51,874 nucleotides of DNA from the NCBI GenBank assembly GCA_025462725.1, contig JAOAPE010000007.1, positions 1-51,874 of the forward strand, written 5' to 3'. This document shows, piece by piece, positions 19,016 to 27,656 of the stretch (position 1 is its first letter; each line of letters starts with the position of its first letter). Source of the stretch: Terriglobales bacterium. GTDB taxonomy: Bacteria > Acidobacteriota > Terriglobia > Terriglobales > Acidobacteriaceae. The position numbers and the translations under genes were made by a program. The notes beneath the pieces are model-generated. The model was given only the letters and a program-made list of their open reading frames with translations, had not been told where the DNA came from and did not search any database.

Positions 19016-19480
19016 TTAATTTCCATAGAAATTTCTAAATTGCGACGCTCCGGTCAAGAGAATCGTGTTGGGCACATTGAAACCTGGTGCCATCTTCAGG
19101 TAGATCACGGGATACGAATAACTCACCGATACTTGCGACGTATAAAATCCAGCCGCAGCACCCGAAGGCACCACCCATTGGGCCTTTTGATTGACGGCGA
19201 CATTCGCGACATTGACTGTTACTCCGTTGTTCTTTGCATACTGCACGACCGTGTTCTTGACTGCGGTGAGGCAGCTGGCGCTTCCCTGGCAACTGTTCTC
19301 CGGCATACTGGAAAACTTCGCCCCCTCTCGGGCAGCATTGTTCAAAACCTGGTGGACACGGATGAAGTCCGACCCTTCCGTCACTATGGCTGCTATGAAC
19401 AACAGAAGCGGTAACACGATCGCCAGTTCCAGCAACTGCGTCCCCCGCTGCGATCCTCTGTTCTTATTAATTGTTTTCAT
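19016..19480 (-). CDS. TadE-family pseudopilin (copy 2)
   Basis: A 154-residue protein with a class IV-like prepilin signal: RG then TQLLELAIVLPLLLF, with Glu at +5 after the Gly. The TadE block NNAAREGAKF follows. The rest is exported and probably beta-rich (VTVNVANVAV). Substrate of TadV and likely pilus cap or minor pilin. Overlaps the upstream TadE gene by 14 bases. The two TadE copies are diverged beyond the N-terminus. Confidence 0.88.
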   Translation of the reverse strand: MKTINKNRGSQRGTQLLELAIVLPLLLFIAAIVTEGSDFIRVHQVLNNAAREGAKFSSMPENSCQGSASCLTAVKNTVVQYAKNNGVTVNVANVAVNQKAQWVVPSGAAAGFYTSQVSVSYSYPVIYLKMAPGFNVPNTILLTGASQFRNFYGN

Positions 19481-19925
19481 TGCGCATCACCGACTGTGAA
19501 CTTATGTTCAGGGTCCCAAATGGAAAGTAGATGAATTTGTACGGCGCCGTTACCGTCACCTTCGTGTATTGCAAACCGGTAGTGCCATTCACTGCGGGAC
19601 AAGCAGTCGTGCCGGAACAGTTCTGCACCACCACAATGTTGCTGTTTGGAACGGTGATGCCGTCTCCCTTCAGGAAGTACTGCACATACGGAATCACCTG
19701 CGTAGATGGACTGGGTAGTGTCCCGGCATTCGGAAGTCCCGAAGCTATCGGCGCTACCGAGTAGCGTGCTCCTTCGCGCGCGGCGTCCGTGACTGCTTGA
19801 AACATGTTGTAGGCACGCCCGAATTCCAGAATCCCGAACAGGACCGCAAAAAGGATGGGAAGCACCAGCGCCGTTTCCAGCACCGTCGCTCCGCGGCAAT
19901 TGCGCCCTTGATTGCGCAATCTCAT
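19467..19925 (-). CDS. TadE-family pseudopilin (copy 1)
   Basis: A 152-residue protein beginning with a prepilin-type signal (CRG then ATVLETALVLPILF; Glu at +5) and the block TDAAREGARYS. The exported remainder carries two Cys residues. In Tad loci TadE is processed by TadV and needed for fibre assembly. It overlaps tadV by four bases (ATGA type) and the second TadE by 14, so all three are coupled. Full length. Confidence 0.9.
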   Translation of the reverse strand: MRLRNQGRNCRGATVLETALVLPILFAVLFGILEFGRAYNMFQAVTDAAREGARYSVAPIASGLPNAGTLPSPSTQVIPYVQYFLKGDGITVPNSNIVVVQNCSGTTACPAVNGTTGLQYTKVTVTAPYKFIYFPFGTLNISSQSVMRNENN

Positions 19926-20425
19926 CGCATCACCAGCGCCAGAATGGTTCCCAAAGCCGCCGCAACACCAAATGGAGATCGGATCGCGCGCGGGTTGCCG
20001 GCGTGGATCACCGGATGTGGCCTGACTCCGGCCCGCATAAATCCGGAAGCAATGTCATGCATGTTCGCAAGCGTCTGTAGAAAAACCCCGGACCTGACGA
20101 TCTGAACCAGCCCGATCAACGCCGCGGCAAATACTGCCGCCTCCATGGCGTGAACCCATCGGTGCAGGCCCAGTATCGAACCTAACGCGGTTATCAGCTT
20201 CACATCGCCGCCGGCGATTGCTCCAAGCCAAAAAAAACCGAGGCTCACGCCGAACGCCACGAGCAAGGCCATGAATGATGACTTTAGGTCGCCGACAAAC
20301 ACGTGATACACCAGTCCCGCCAGTGTGCCTGCAAGCGTTAAGATTCTTGGGATTTTTCGCGTGTACAGATCTGAGATGGCCGCAGTGATCACGAACGCGA
20401 CAACGAGTGCATTCCAGTTGTTCAT
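19922..20425 (-). CDS. tadV: Prepilin peptidase TadV/CpaA
   Basis: A 167-residue inner-membrane aspartic peptidase (A24) without the methyltransferase domain of PilD. The catalytic Asp residues appear in AAISDLYTRKIP and in AIAGGDVKLITALG (the GxGD-type motif, here AGGD). Several hydrophobic helices follow. The ATG at 20425 gives the family-typical start; a start at 20458 would add a polar leader. It would cleave the Flp and TadE leaders. Located between flp and tadE, which overlap on the 3' side. Confidence 0.92.
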   Translation of the reverse strand: MNNWNALVVAFVITAAISDLYTRKIPRILTLAGTLAGLVYHVFVGDLKSSFMALLVAFGVSLGFFWLGAIAGGDVKLITALGSILGLHRWVHAMEAAVFAAALIGLVQIVRSGVFLQTLANMHDIASGFMRAGVRPHPVIHAGNPRAIRSPFGVAAALGTILALVMR

Positions 20426-20458
20426 AAAACAGTTTCTTTTCGATGCGGCAATTTGCAA

Positions 20459-20646
20459 TGAATCTTTTTCGTCGCGCTTGGTTTGCTTGTTTCTCTACAA
20501 CGTATGTCTCTGGATTCTGTTCGGCTACTCTCGGTTGTCACCTGAGTACGCCATCTAGCGACACGAGAGCCTGGGGTTGTTGCCGGGCCGTACTAGCTAC
20601 GCCTGCACGCAGCTGGTACGACCCAGCTGAACCTTAAAGCCGCCGA
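20459..20646. other. Gap between flp and tadV
   Basis: 188 bases without a credible gene. It holds a short stem AGCTGG (20611-20616) / CCAGCT (20623-20628) without a T-tract. A processing site or attenuator that lets pilin mRNA exceed the downstream genes would fit, but this is inference. Confidence 0.35.
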
Positions 20647-20826
20647 TTAACCTGCAGCTGCCGTGCTCATTGCCGATTCCACTTTCGTGAAGATCGCATT
20701 CGCGTCTGTGCCGATCGCTGTCACCGTAGTGATCACGATCACCAAGATCAGGGCCAACATCAATGCATATTCCGGTACGTCCTGACCACCATCGTCTAAC
20801 CAAAGTTTTCGAAGCATTTCCGACAT
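20647..20826 (-). CDS. flp: Flp major pilin (copy 1)
   Basis: A 59-residue Flp pilin. Leader MSEMLRKLWLDDGG then the processed part QDVPEYALMLALILVIVI, with Glu-Tyr at +5/+6 after the Gly, matching the Flp motif. TadV cleavage after the Gly gives about 45 residues. The ATG at 20826 is set by AGGAGA seven bases upstream; the longer open frame reaching 20991 lacks support. First gene of the main Tad transcript, 220 bases before tadV. Note VPEY in place of the commoner AIEY. Confidence 0.92.
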   Translation of the reverse strand: MSEMLRKLWLDDGGQDVPEYALMLALILVIVITTVTAIGTDANAIFTKVESAMSTAAAG

Positions 20827-21035
20827 TTCTTTTCTCCTGAGCGTGTGCGCTCGCTTCTTGTATATGCAAGTGAAGGCGCAACTCGCCATCAGATCCAAAA
20901 CTTTTGGCACTCTGTTTTCAATCACTTGAACTGCTGTGCGCAGCAGAGTTTCCTCCAGTGTCTCCAAATCAGGACTGTGGCCCACACCCATGGTTCTGAT
21001 TCGCTACACAACTTACGACTCCGGCTTGTCACAAG

Positions 21036-21062
21036 AAAAAAGCCCCGCCGAAGAAGCGGGGC
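21036..21062 (-). terminator. Rho-independent terminator of the methyltransferase unit
   Basis: Arms GCCCCGC (21042-21048) and GCGGGGC (21056-21062) with a 7-base loop; reading the - strand, six T residues follow (A-run 21036-21041 on +). It lies 20 bases after the stop of the gene at 21082, so the flp2/methyltransferase transcript ends before the main Tad operon. Confidence 0.9.
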
Positions 21063-21081
21063 CTAACCAGGGGAGTTTCGC

Positions 21082-21864
21082 TCAGGCTGCTTTTCCAACA
21101 CTCCTATGCGTAGCGTGTATCGTGCGCGGAGGCGCTGTTGCGATCACTCGCCTCGGCAATCTGGGATAAATCGCACGTACCTGCAATTTATACAAGGCAT
21201 ACTCCGGGAACACTGCCATCAGCAATGCTTCTTCATACTTCATTCTGATCAGCATCACGGCGAACCACAGCACCAGAACGATACCCATCGCCGTCGTCTT
21301 ATGAGTAAGCCAGATGCCGATGTATTGAAGCACATACGATAAATAGATCGGATGTCGCGCGATCCGAAACGGGCCAGATGTCACGAGTTCTCGGGCTTGA
21401 GGCACCAGGCTGAATGCGTGTCGGAAATACCAGAGTGAATAAAGCCCGAAGAGCGTGCCTATGAACCAGAATGAGATTCCCAGCCGGTTCAACAACAAGC
21501 CATTGGTATGCTCAACCCACGCTGGATAGTACGAAGAAGCGAGCCTGACGAATGCCACCATCATGAACGTTCCAACGTACGCGGCGATTCGCGGTCCCAG
21601 TCCTTTCGCCTGTTGCGCTAGTGGACGTCTCAATAGAAAACTCGCGGCAACCACCGTTTCGTGTAGCACACCGGGCAGCAGCAGAATTCCTATCTTCGGC
21701 GAGTGCACAAGCAGGTCCACGGCAAGGCATAAATAAAGCGCGCAGCCGGCCCAGTCCGTCCAATGGCGCCCATCTCTCTTTTGCGTGATGGGCGCCACCA
21801 CCTCCGGCTTACTCTGAATCGAGATTACCTGTTCCTTAAGGAGCAACGGCCGCCTCCATTGCAT
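21082..21864 (-). CDS. Isoprenylcysteine carboxyl methyltransferase-like membrane protein
   Basis: A polytopic membrane protein of up to 260 residues in the ICMT/PEMT-type methyltransferase family. The signature lies in the C-terminal half: ELVTSGPFRIARHPIYLSYV, then MIRMKYEEALL-type EE motif and FPEYALYK. These residues bind S-adenosylmethionine in the family. About five or six hydrophobic segments. The substrate is unknown. The start is uncertain: ATG 21864 has a weak site, while a TTG at 21846 follows GGAGG by six bases and sits inside the 3' end of flp2. Either way the gene overlaps flp2 and ends at a strong terminator, forming a two-gene unit. Confidence 0.82.
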   Translation of the reverse strand: MQWRRPLLLKEQVISIQSKPEVVAPITQKRDGRHWTDWAGCALYLCLAVDLLVHSPKIGILLLPGVLHETVVAASFLLRRPLAQQAKGLGPRIAAYVGTFMMVAFVRLASSYYPAWVEHTNGLLLNRLGISFWFIGTLFGLYSLWYFRHAFSLVPQARELVTSGPFRIARHPIYLSYVLQYIGIWLTHKTTAMGIVLVLWFAVMLIRMKYEEALLMAVFPEYALYKLQVRAIYPRLPRRVIATAPPRTIHATHRSVGKAA

Positions 21865-22006
21865 TCTTCACTTTCGCGAAAACCGCGTTCGAATCAGAGC
21901 CGATCGCGCTGATCACCGATAGCGTCAGTACCAGGATGAGCGCGATCATCAGGGCATATTCGGGCACATCCTGCCCGGCATCATCCAACCAGAGCCTTGT
22001 AAACAT
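21836..22006 (-). CDS. Flp pilin (copy 2)
   Basis: A 56-residue Flp pilin: MFTRLWLDDAG then QDVPEYALMIALILVLTL, the same GQDVPEYAL cleavage motif as copy 1, and a similar C-terminal AIGSDSNAVFAKV. The ATG at 22006 is fixed by GGAGG five bases upstream; seven more residues are possible to 22027 but lack a site. It is separated from the main locus by the methyltransferase gene and a terminator, so its expression can differ from copy 1. Probably a minor or condition-specific pilin. Confidence 0.9.
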   Translation of the reverse strand: MFTRLWLDDAGQDVPEYALMIALILVLTLSVISAIGSDSNAVFAKVKNAMEAAVAP

Positions 22007-22308
22007 TTCTTCCTCCCGCCGAGACACGCCTCAGCACACTCACTGCTTTGCAATCGGAGGACACAAATGATGAGTGCGTGCGGGATTTTCCTCTCCTGTT
22101 TTCAACAGCTTCGGTGAGCCGGATTGCGCTTTACTCTCCGCCTGTCCTGAATCTCGGACACCCAGGGATCTTCAATGCTTCTCCCCTGCAACAGTTTTCG
22201 CGCGCTCGTGATGATCACCATCCAAATATCAGACGGAGTCTCAATTGTTTCCGCTCCATGTGAGAGTGCGCCTTAAATTGCAACTAAGTTGCTCCAGAGA
22301 GTCGCCAC

Positions 22309-23595
22309 ATGTGTTTTCAACTTCAAACTAAGCAAGGCCGATTGCGATTCGCGAAGGTTCTTCTCAGCTTTTCACTGCTCGGGATTGCCTGTGTGATCTC
22401 TGCCCGCAAGGTAAATGTCTCGAAAGCAACGATCAGCGACTACGCCGCTTATTGGTCTGCAAGTCGGCTTCTCCTCGACGGGCAGAATCCCTATGACGCC
22501 GAAAAAGTGTTCGCGGTCCAGAAAGCGGTCGGATGGGCACCTTCGGCTCTGGTCATGCGCAATCCTCCATGGACATTTGCGCTCGTTCTGCCCTTCGGAC
22601 TCGTCGCCTACAAATTCAGTCGCATTCTTTGGACAATACTGCAGGTCTTGATCGTGCTCGGATGCGCCTCTTGGCTTTGGAAACAATATTCGCGCTCGTC
22701 GTCCACTCGCTGGGTCGCTGCCATTATCACGGCCACACTTTTCCCCGCACTCTGGGTCTTGGTCATGGGGCAGATCACTCCATTCATCTTGTTGGGACTG
22801 GTCGGATTCTTGTACTGCGAGACCTCCGATCGCACCAACTCCTGGTTACAGGCCGCTTCACTCGTTCTGATCGGTCTAAAGCCGCAACTGCTTTATCTTT
22901 TCTGGGTCGCCTTGGGATTGTCGGCCTGCTGGGCGCTACGCAATTTGGATTGCACCACAAGAGAGTTGCGCCGCTGGACACTGTTCCGCAGATTCGCAAT
23001 CTTGCTGCTGGCCACTTCTGCCATTCCTCTCGCGATCGATCCTCACGTCTTTTCGCAATACTTCAGCTATCTGAGGAATACTCCCATTCTTCTGGAAGCG
23101 ATTCCCACTCCGGGGAATTTTCTTCGCATTCACACCAACATGCGCTGGACGCAATTTGCGCCCATGGCGCTCGGCTCGCTCTGGCTCTACTACTACTGGA
23201 GGAAGAACCGCGACCAGTGGCAGTGGTCGCACCAAATGCCGCTACTGCTCCTCGTGTCGCTAGCGACAACCACCTACGGCTGGTTCTATGACCAGGTCCT
23301 TCTCTTGCCGGTGATCCTCTTCGCAGCCGCACAGAATTTTCCCGCGCTCAACAAGAAGCGCGCCGCCGCGGTCATCGTGTCTTATTTAACGGTGAACGTG
23401 GGGATAGCAACGCTCTTTCAGAGTTGTCAGCGCCTGTCAGATTTCAGGATGTTGTGGACTATGCCGATTTGGTGCAGTCTCTACGCTGGCTTGCTGTGGA
23501 TGTCGCGCGTAGCAAAAAGAACACGCGATGAGCAATTGCATGAGCAGGTGGAAGATGTTGCAGCCGCTGTCTACGCCGCGAATCTAGTGGCATAG
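22309..23595 (+). CDS. GT87 (DUF2029) polytopic glycosyltransferase-like protein
   Basis: A 428-residue membrane protein with roughly nine or ten hydrophobic segments. The family-typical motif is near the N-terminus: ISDYAAYWSASRLLLDGQNP with D and YD following, then MRNPPWTFALVLPF. GT87 enzymes are polyprenyl-phosphate-sugar-dependent transferases, best known as mannosyltransferases in actinobacteria. Acceptor unknown here. It could use mannose from the GDP-mannose genes at 34421-38047, but no link is shown. Its 3' end overlaps the convergent sigma-54 activator by 25 bases. Confidence 0.8.
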   Translation: MCFQLQTKQGRLRFAKVLLSFSLLGIACVISARKVNVSKATISDYAAYWSASRLLLDGQNPYDAEKVFAVQKAVGWAPSALVMRNPPWTFALVLPFGLVAYKFSRILWTILQVLIVLGCASWLWKQYSRSSSTRWVAAIITATLFPALWVLVMGQITPFILLGLVGFLYCETSDRTNSWLQAASLVLIGLKPQLLYLFWVALGLSACWALRNLDCTTRELRRWTLFRRFAILLLATSAIPLAIDPHVFSQYFSYLRNTPILLEAIPTPGNFLRIHTNMRWTQFAPMALGSLWLYYYWRKNRDQWQWSHQMPLLLLVSLATTTYGWFYDQVLLLPVILFAAAQNFPALNKKRAAAVIVSYLTVNVGIATLFQSCQRLSDFRMLWTMPIWCSLYAGLLWMSRVAKRTRDEQLHEQVEDVAAAVYAANLVA

Positions 23596-25025
23596 CGCTC
23601 TTGCGTGTCTCGCTCCAGTTCCGGCTGTTCAACGAATGTCGCTGTGGCATGTTCGATGTGTAATTCATCGATCAACCGATGCAATGACGATCGTGCAATT
23701 CCCAACGTTCGCGCTGCTTGCAGTTTGTTGTTGTTTGTCACTTCAAGTGTTCGCTGGATCAGCCGCCGCTTGAAACTTCGGACTTCTTCATCAAATGAGC
23801 GGCACTCGATCTGCGGTTCCGAGCCCATAAACCTTGCCGGCAAATGCTCCAGCCGGATATCTGGCCCATCGCAGATCACCACCGCGCCTTCGATCACGTT
23901 TTGAAGTTCACGAACATTCCCCGGCCACTCATGCTCCACCAGGGCAGACATCGCGGCAGCGCAGATCCTCAACGCCGGACGGCGATGCCGGTCGGCAAAC
24001 TTGTGCAGGAACGAGCACGCCAGCAGGATGATGTCGTCCCGGCGCTCGCGCAGCGGAGGCAGCGTTAGCTCAACCGTATTCATGCGGTAATACAAATCCA
24101 GCCTGAACTTGCCCGTTTTCACCAGCATGTCGAGCGGCTGGTTCGTAGCGCAAATGACGCGCGCGGACATCGGTCGAGGCAGGTTACTTCCCAGCCGTTC
24201 AAAGCTGCGTTCCTGCAACACGCGCAGCAGTTTCAATTGCATGTTCGGAGATAGTTCTGAAATCTCATCCAGAAAAATCGTTCCCCGCTCCGCCGCTTCA
24301 AACCGTCCCTTGCGGATTGCCACCGCGCCGGTGAAAGCTCCCTTTTCGTGGCCGAACAATTCCGATTCGATAAGGCTTTCTGGCAACGACGAACACGCAA
24401 TGGCTACGAAAGGCTCTCTTGATCTCGGACTAGAACGATGAATCGCTCGCGCAAGCAGTTCTTTCCCTGTCCCGCTTTCACCCGTGATCAATGCCGTTGC
24501 ATCAGTCGCTGCTACCTTTGACGACAGCATGAATACACCGCGCATCTTCGGGTCACAGCCCACCATGGTTGCGAAATCTCCGCTGTTCCATGACGCAGAT
24601 TTCAGTCGCTCGATTTCAAGGGTGAGTTCCCGCAACTGCGCTGCCCGGCGCAGTACCATTCGCAGCTCTTCCATGGATGCCGTCTCGATGAACGAGTCAT
24701 ACGCTCCGGCGCTTACTGCTTCGCGCATCAGCTGCCGGTCTGTTGTGGGCAAGAAAGCGATTACCGGTGTGGACCCGGCATGCCGTGCTACATCGTGTAG
24801 AACTGTCAGTTGTGATTGCATTCGAGCTTGGGTCGCGGCGTTCAGGCCCACAATGATGACATCGCACTCACGGAGCATTTGCCGCTTTTCACTGCTGGAA
24901 TCCTCGCACGGTACAAGCAGGAATCCGCTCCCGATCTTTTCTGACAACGCTTCAAAGAACTCTTTGCGATCATCAATGAAACAGCATTTAAGTGTGTCGG
25001 CCCAATTTACTGCGTTGTCTTGCAT
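23571..25025 (-). CDS. Sigma-54 activator with degenerate receiver domain
   Basis: A 484-residue bacterial enhancer-binding protein (start at ATG 25025, GGAG six bases upstream; a GTG at 25184 would add 53 residues without a site). The N-terminal region (about 10-130) resembles a receiver (CCFIDD) but the phosphoacceptor strand reads ECDVIIVGLN, with Gly where Asp is expected. The AAA+ domain has Walker A GESGTGKE, loop ELFGHEKGAFTGA and Walker B GTIFLDEIS, ending with a Fis-type helix-turn-helix (QAARTLGIARSSLHRLIDEL). It therefore should act without classical phosphorylation. No partner kinase is nearby. It resembles regulators of surface-protein genes in PEP-CTERM organisms, which is inference. 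Targets unknown. Confidence 0.88.
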   Translation of the reverse strand: MQDNAVNWADTLKCCFIDDRKEFFEALSEKIGSGFLLVPCEDSSSEKRQMLRECDVIIVGLNAATQARMQSQLTVLHDVARHAGSTPVIAFLPTTDRQLMREAVSAGAYDSFIETASMEELRMVLRRAAQLRELTLEIERLKSASWNSGDFATMVGCDPKMRGVFMLSSKVAATDATALITGESGTGKELLARAIHRSSPRSREPFVAIACSSLPESLIESELFGHEKGAFTGAVAIRKGRFEAAERGTIFLDEISELSPNMQLKLLRVLQERSFERLGSNLPRPMSARVICATNQPLDMLVKTGKFRLDLYYRMNTVELTLPPLRERRDDIILLACSFLHKFADRHRRPALRICAAAMSALVEHEWPGNVRELQNVIEGAVVICDGPDIRLEHLPARFMGSEPQIECRSFDEEVRSFKRRLIQRTLEVTNNNKLQAARTLGIARSSLHRLIDELHIEHATATFVEQPELERDTQERYATRFAA

Positions 25026-25315
25026 TGCTAACTCCGCGCCTGATTCATTCGACTCGTCTTCTGAGGCGAGCAGCAACATTGGATGTTTACTGCGGAGTAC
25101 ATAGTAGCCAGAAGTAGGTATCATTTCGCCAACTACTGGGGACTGGCGCAACTCGGCGTGGTTTGTAGGATTAAGTATGTTCACAGTCGTGTCGGCCGCT
25201 GGCGCACCCGCTCTCCTGGCGGTCTTGCGCGCGGAAATCGATTTTCTTGCTCTCCTAGATTTACACTCCTAATACTCGCTTCAATTTGCTTTACCCAGTC
25301 GTAAGGGATCGCCGC

Positions 25316-26059
25316 ATGCGTTTTCGTCCATTCCGAGGTGCCATTCGCTTTCTCAGCGTGCTGTGGACAGCGTTGCAGGCGTGCATTCATTTCGTGTTTC
25401 TTCGGTGGAAAAATGGCATACCTCTTGCCGCGGATGTCCGCGCGGAATGGTTACACGTTTGGTGTGGGTTGTTGCTGCGGCGACTTGGAGTTGAGGCGAA
25501 ATATGAGGGTCGGATCCCCTCTCGCGGGTTGATCGTCTGCAATCACTTGAGCTATCTGGACATCATCGTCCTCAGTTCCATCTGCCCTTGCACCTTCGTC
25601 GCAAAAAAAGAGGTTCGCCTGTGGCCGGTCTTCGGCTGGATGGCGACGATGTCCGGCACTGTCTTCGTCGACCGACAGCGTCCGCGCGAGACGGGGACTG
25701 TTAATGATCAACTGGAGATTGCGCTGCGAAGCGGCTTGCGTGTGGTTTTGTTTCCCGAGGGTACGAGCACGAATGGCACAGAGGTATTGCCGTTCCGTTC
25801 GCCGCTTTTTGCTTCTGCGATTGCAGCTGGCGAGCCCATCACTCCCGCGTACATCAAGTACAGCGTCAGCGAAGGCTCAGTCGAACAGGATGTCTGCTAC
25901 TGGGGCGACATGACTTTTCTTCCGCACCTGCTACGCGCCGTGCAACTCCCCCACATTGATGTCGTAGTGCGCTTTACCCCAGAGCCCTTTCGGTTCGACG
26001 ACCGCAAACAGGCAGCCGAGATTACTCGCGAACAAGTTGTCGCTCTGGCACAGATGTAA
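25316..26059 (+). CDS. plsC: 1-acyl-sn-glycerol-3-phosphate acyltransferase (PlsC family)
   Basis: A 247-residue membrane-associated acyltransferase. Motif I is NHLSYLD (catalytic His and Asp), and motif III is VVLFPEGTSTNG. A hydrophobic N-terminal segment lies near residues 8-30. It transfers an acyl chain to lysophosphatidic acid in phospholipid synthesis; use on other lysophospholipids or lipid amines cannot be excluded. ATG 25316 follows AAGGGA; the TTG at 25286 is weaker. Ends one base from the convergent methyltransferase. Confidence 0.9.
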   Translation: MRFRPFRGAIRFLSVLWTALQACIHFVFLRWKNGIPLAADVRAEWLHVWCGLLLRRLGVEAKYEGRIPSRGLIVCNHLSYLDIIVLSSICPCTFVAKKEVRLWPVFGWMATMSGTVFVDRQRPRETGTVNDQLEIALRSGLRVVLFPEGTSTNGTEVLPFRSPLFASAIAAGEPITPAYIKYSVSEGSVEQDVCYWGDMTFLPHLLRAVQLPHIDVVVRFTPEPFRFDDRKQAAEITREQVVALAQM

Positions 26060-26060
26060 T

Positions 26061-26792
26061 TCACTTCCGCGACTGGAACTTCCAGAGGATCTGCCGCAGC
26101 ACTCCCTGCCAGAGTTCCGCATCGCGCTTCGAAAGATTTAGACGAAGCATTTCGCGCCGCATCTTTTCCTGAACGAATTCCTGCGAATGCCCTGACATAT
26201 ATCCGCTGCTTTCCAACGTTTCGAGCAGCAACTGAGTGATGCGCTCGAGGTCTCCCGCAATAGCTGGCATAACGTCAGGCTCTTTAGGAACTGGTCTTGA
26301 TCCGCGCACCAGTTCATACAGGCATACCGCGACGGCCTGTCCCAGATTCATTGAGCTGTGCTCGTCGCGCGTAGGAATCGACAACGACCAATGGCAATGA
26401 CTGAGCGCCTCATTCGAGAGTCCGGTCTTCTCCGAGCCAAAAAGCAAAGCCACCCGCCCAGACTGCAAATGCTGACGGATGGGCTCCGCAGCATCTTCAA
26501 GACTGTTGTGGGATGGCTCAAGTTCGCGATTCACTGCCGCTGTCGTGCCGACAACTAGTGTGCAATCCGCAACAGCATCTGCAACATTTTCGAATACGTC
26601 TGCGGTTGTGAGAACGCTCGCAGCGCCTACCGCGGATTTCGCTTCCAGAAAATTTGCTTCGTACGGATTGACCACCCGCATCCGCAAAAATCCGAAGTTG
26701 CTCATGGCGCGCGCTGCCGCCCCAATATTCAATGGATTTCGGGGCGACACCAGCACCACGCACAACCGCTCTAGTTCATTGGCAGTGAGCAC
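26061..26792 (-). CDS. TrmJ-like RNA 2'-O-methyltransferase (SpoU family)
   Basis: A 243-residue SPOUT-fold enzyme. The N-terminal VVLVSPRNPLNIGAAARAMS, the middle LLFGSEKTGLSNEAL and the C-terminal SMNLGQAVAVCLYEL are the three conserved blocks that form the knot and SAM site. TrmJ methylates position 32 of tRNAs; length and motif 1 fit TrmJ better than TrmH. The last 80 residues are a helical extension as in TrmJ. Convergent with plsC, and about 20 bases from the dienelactone hydrolase upstream. Confidence 0.87.
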   Translation of the reverse strand: MLTANELERLCVVLVSPRNPLNIGAAARAMSNFGFLRMRVVNPYEANFLEAKSAVGAASVLTTADVFENVADAVADCTLVVGTTAAVNRELEPSHNSLEDAAEPIRQHLQSGRVALLFGSEKTGLSNEALSHCHWSLSIPTRDEHSSMNLGQAVAVCLYELVRGSRPVPKEPDVMPAIAGDLERITQLLLETLESSGYMSGHSQEFVQEKMRREMLRLNLSKRDAELWQGVLRQILWKFQSRK

Positions 26793-26813
26793 ATCGTCAG
26801 AATAGATCGGGCT

Positions 26814-27608
26814 CTATTTCGCGGATTTCTCCATGAGGCTCTTCCACCTTGCCCAGGCATCCGTGCGCGCTTTCTTGTCCGCTTCGCTCGCATCGGGGGC
26901 TTCGCCCGAGCGCATGAATCCGTGTCTCGCGCCCTCATAAGTGACCGGCTCGTAGGTCTTTCCCGCAGCCTTCATGTTCTGGATCGTCTCCGGAACCGTC
27001 GCGCCAATGCGCGCATCATTGCCTGCATAAAAACCATAGACGGGAGCCTTGATCTTCGTCATCGCGTCTTTGTCCGGCGGAGGCCCGTAGAAAACAAATG
27101 CTGCGGAAAGATCCGGACGGTTAGTTGCAAAGCGGAATGTTTGTCCGCCTCCCCAGCAAAATCCGGCGACGAAAAGCTTGCCGTTGGATGCCGGCAATTT
27201 CAGCGCATAGTCAGCCGCAGCATTGAGGTCCGCTGTGATCGTATCAGGATTGAGTTTATTAATCGCTTCGCCTACTTTGCCAGCGGGAAAATCCGTCGTG
27301 CGTCCGCCATTCGGCCCCATGCCCGAGAGAAGGTCGGGCGCGATCACAACATACCCCGCTTCGGCCAATTGATCGGTCAGATCTTCTACCCAATCCGTGA
27401 GGCCGAAGATCTCATGAATCACCAACGCGACTGGCCTCTTCCCCTTCGCTTCGGGATACACCACGAACGCTTCCACATTCCGGCCATCATGTTTCACCGT
27501 GACCCACTCACGATGCCGCGGAGACTTCTCCACCTTTGCGCGCGCCCAGTCCTGCGCAAGAGCAGACTGTGCGACCAAAAGAGCAAGTACCAATGCGATC
27601 CGTTTCAT
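26814..27608 (-). CDS. Exported dienelactone hydrolase family protein
   Basis: A 264-residue alpha/beta hydrolase with a signal peptide MKRIALVLALLVAQSALAQ. The catalytic Cys lies in FVAGFCWGGGQTF, the acid in YAGNDARIG and the His in YEGARHGFMR, the DLH triad order Cys-Asp-His. Family members hydrolyse cyclic esters; many homologues act on unknown esters. Export is unusual for a catabolic DLH, so a periplasmic esterase role is likely. Followed by the TrmJ-like gene and preceded by the amidase. Confidence 0.88.
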   Translation of the reverse strand: MKRIALVLALLVAQSALAQDWARAKVEKSPRHREWVTVKHDGRNVEAFVVYPEAKGKRPVALVIHEIFGLTDWVEDLTDQLAEAGYVVIAPDLLSGMGPNGGRTTDFPAGKVGEAINKLNPDTITADLNAAADYALKLPASNGKLFVAGFCWGGGQTFRFATNRPDLSAAFVFYGPPPDKDAMTKIKAPVYGFYAGNDARIGATVPETIQNMKAAGKTYEPVTYEGARHGFMRSGEAPDASEADKKARTDAWARWKSLMEKSAK

Positions 27609-27656
27609 TCTTCACCTCTCGACTTGTCGAAAATAAGAATACCGCAATCCACCCAC

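Noticed and set aside
20941-20957. GG-N10-GC element upstream of flp copy 1 on the - strand
   Set aside because: Only seven of twelve sigma-54 positions match; the GG-N10-GC core is expected by chance at this frequency.
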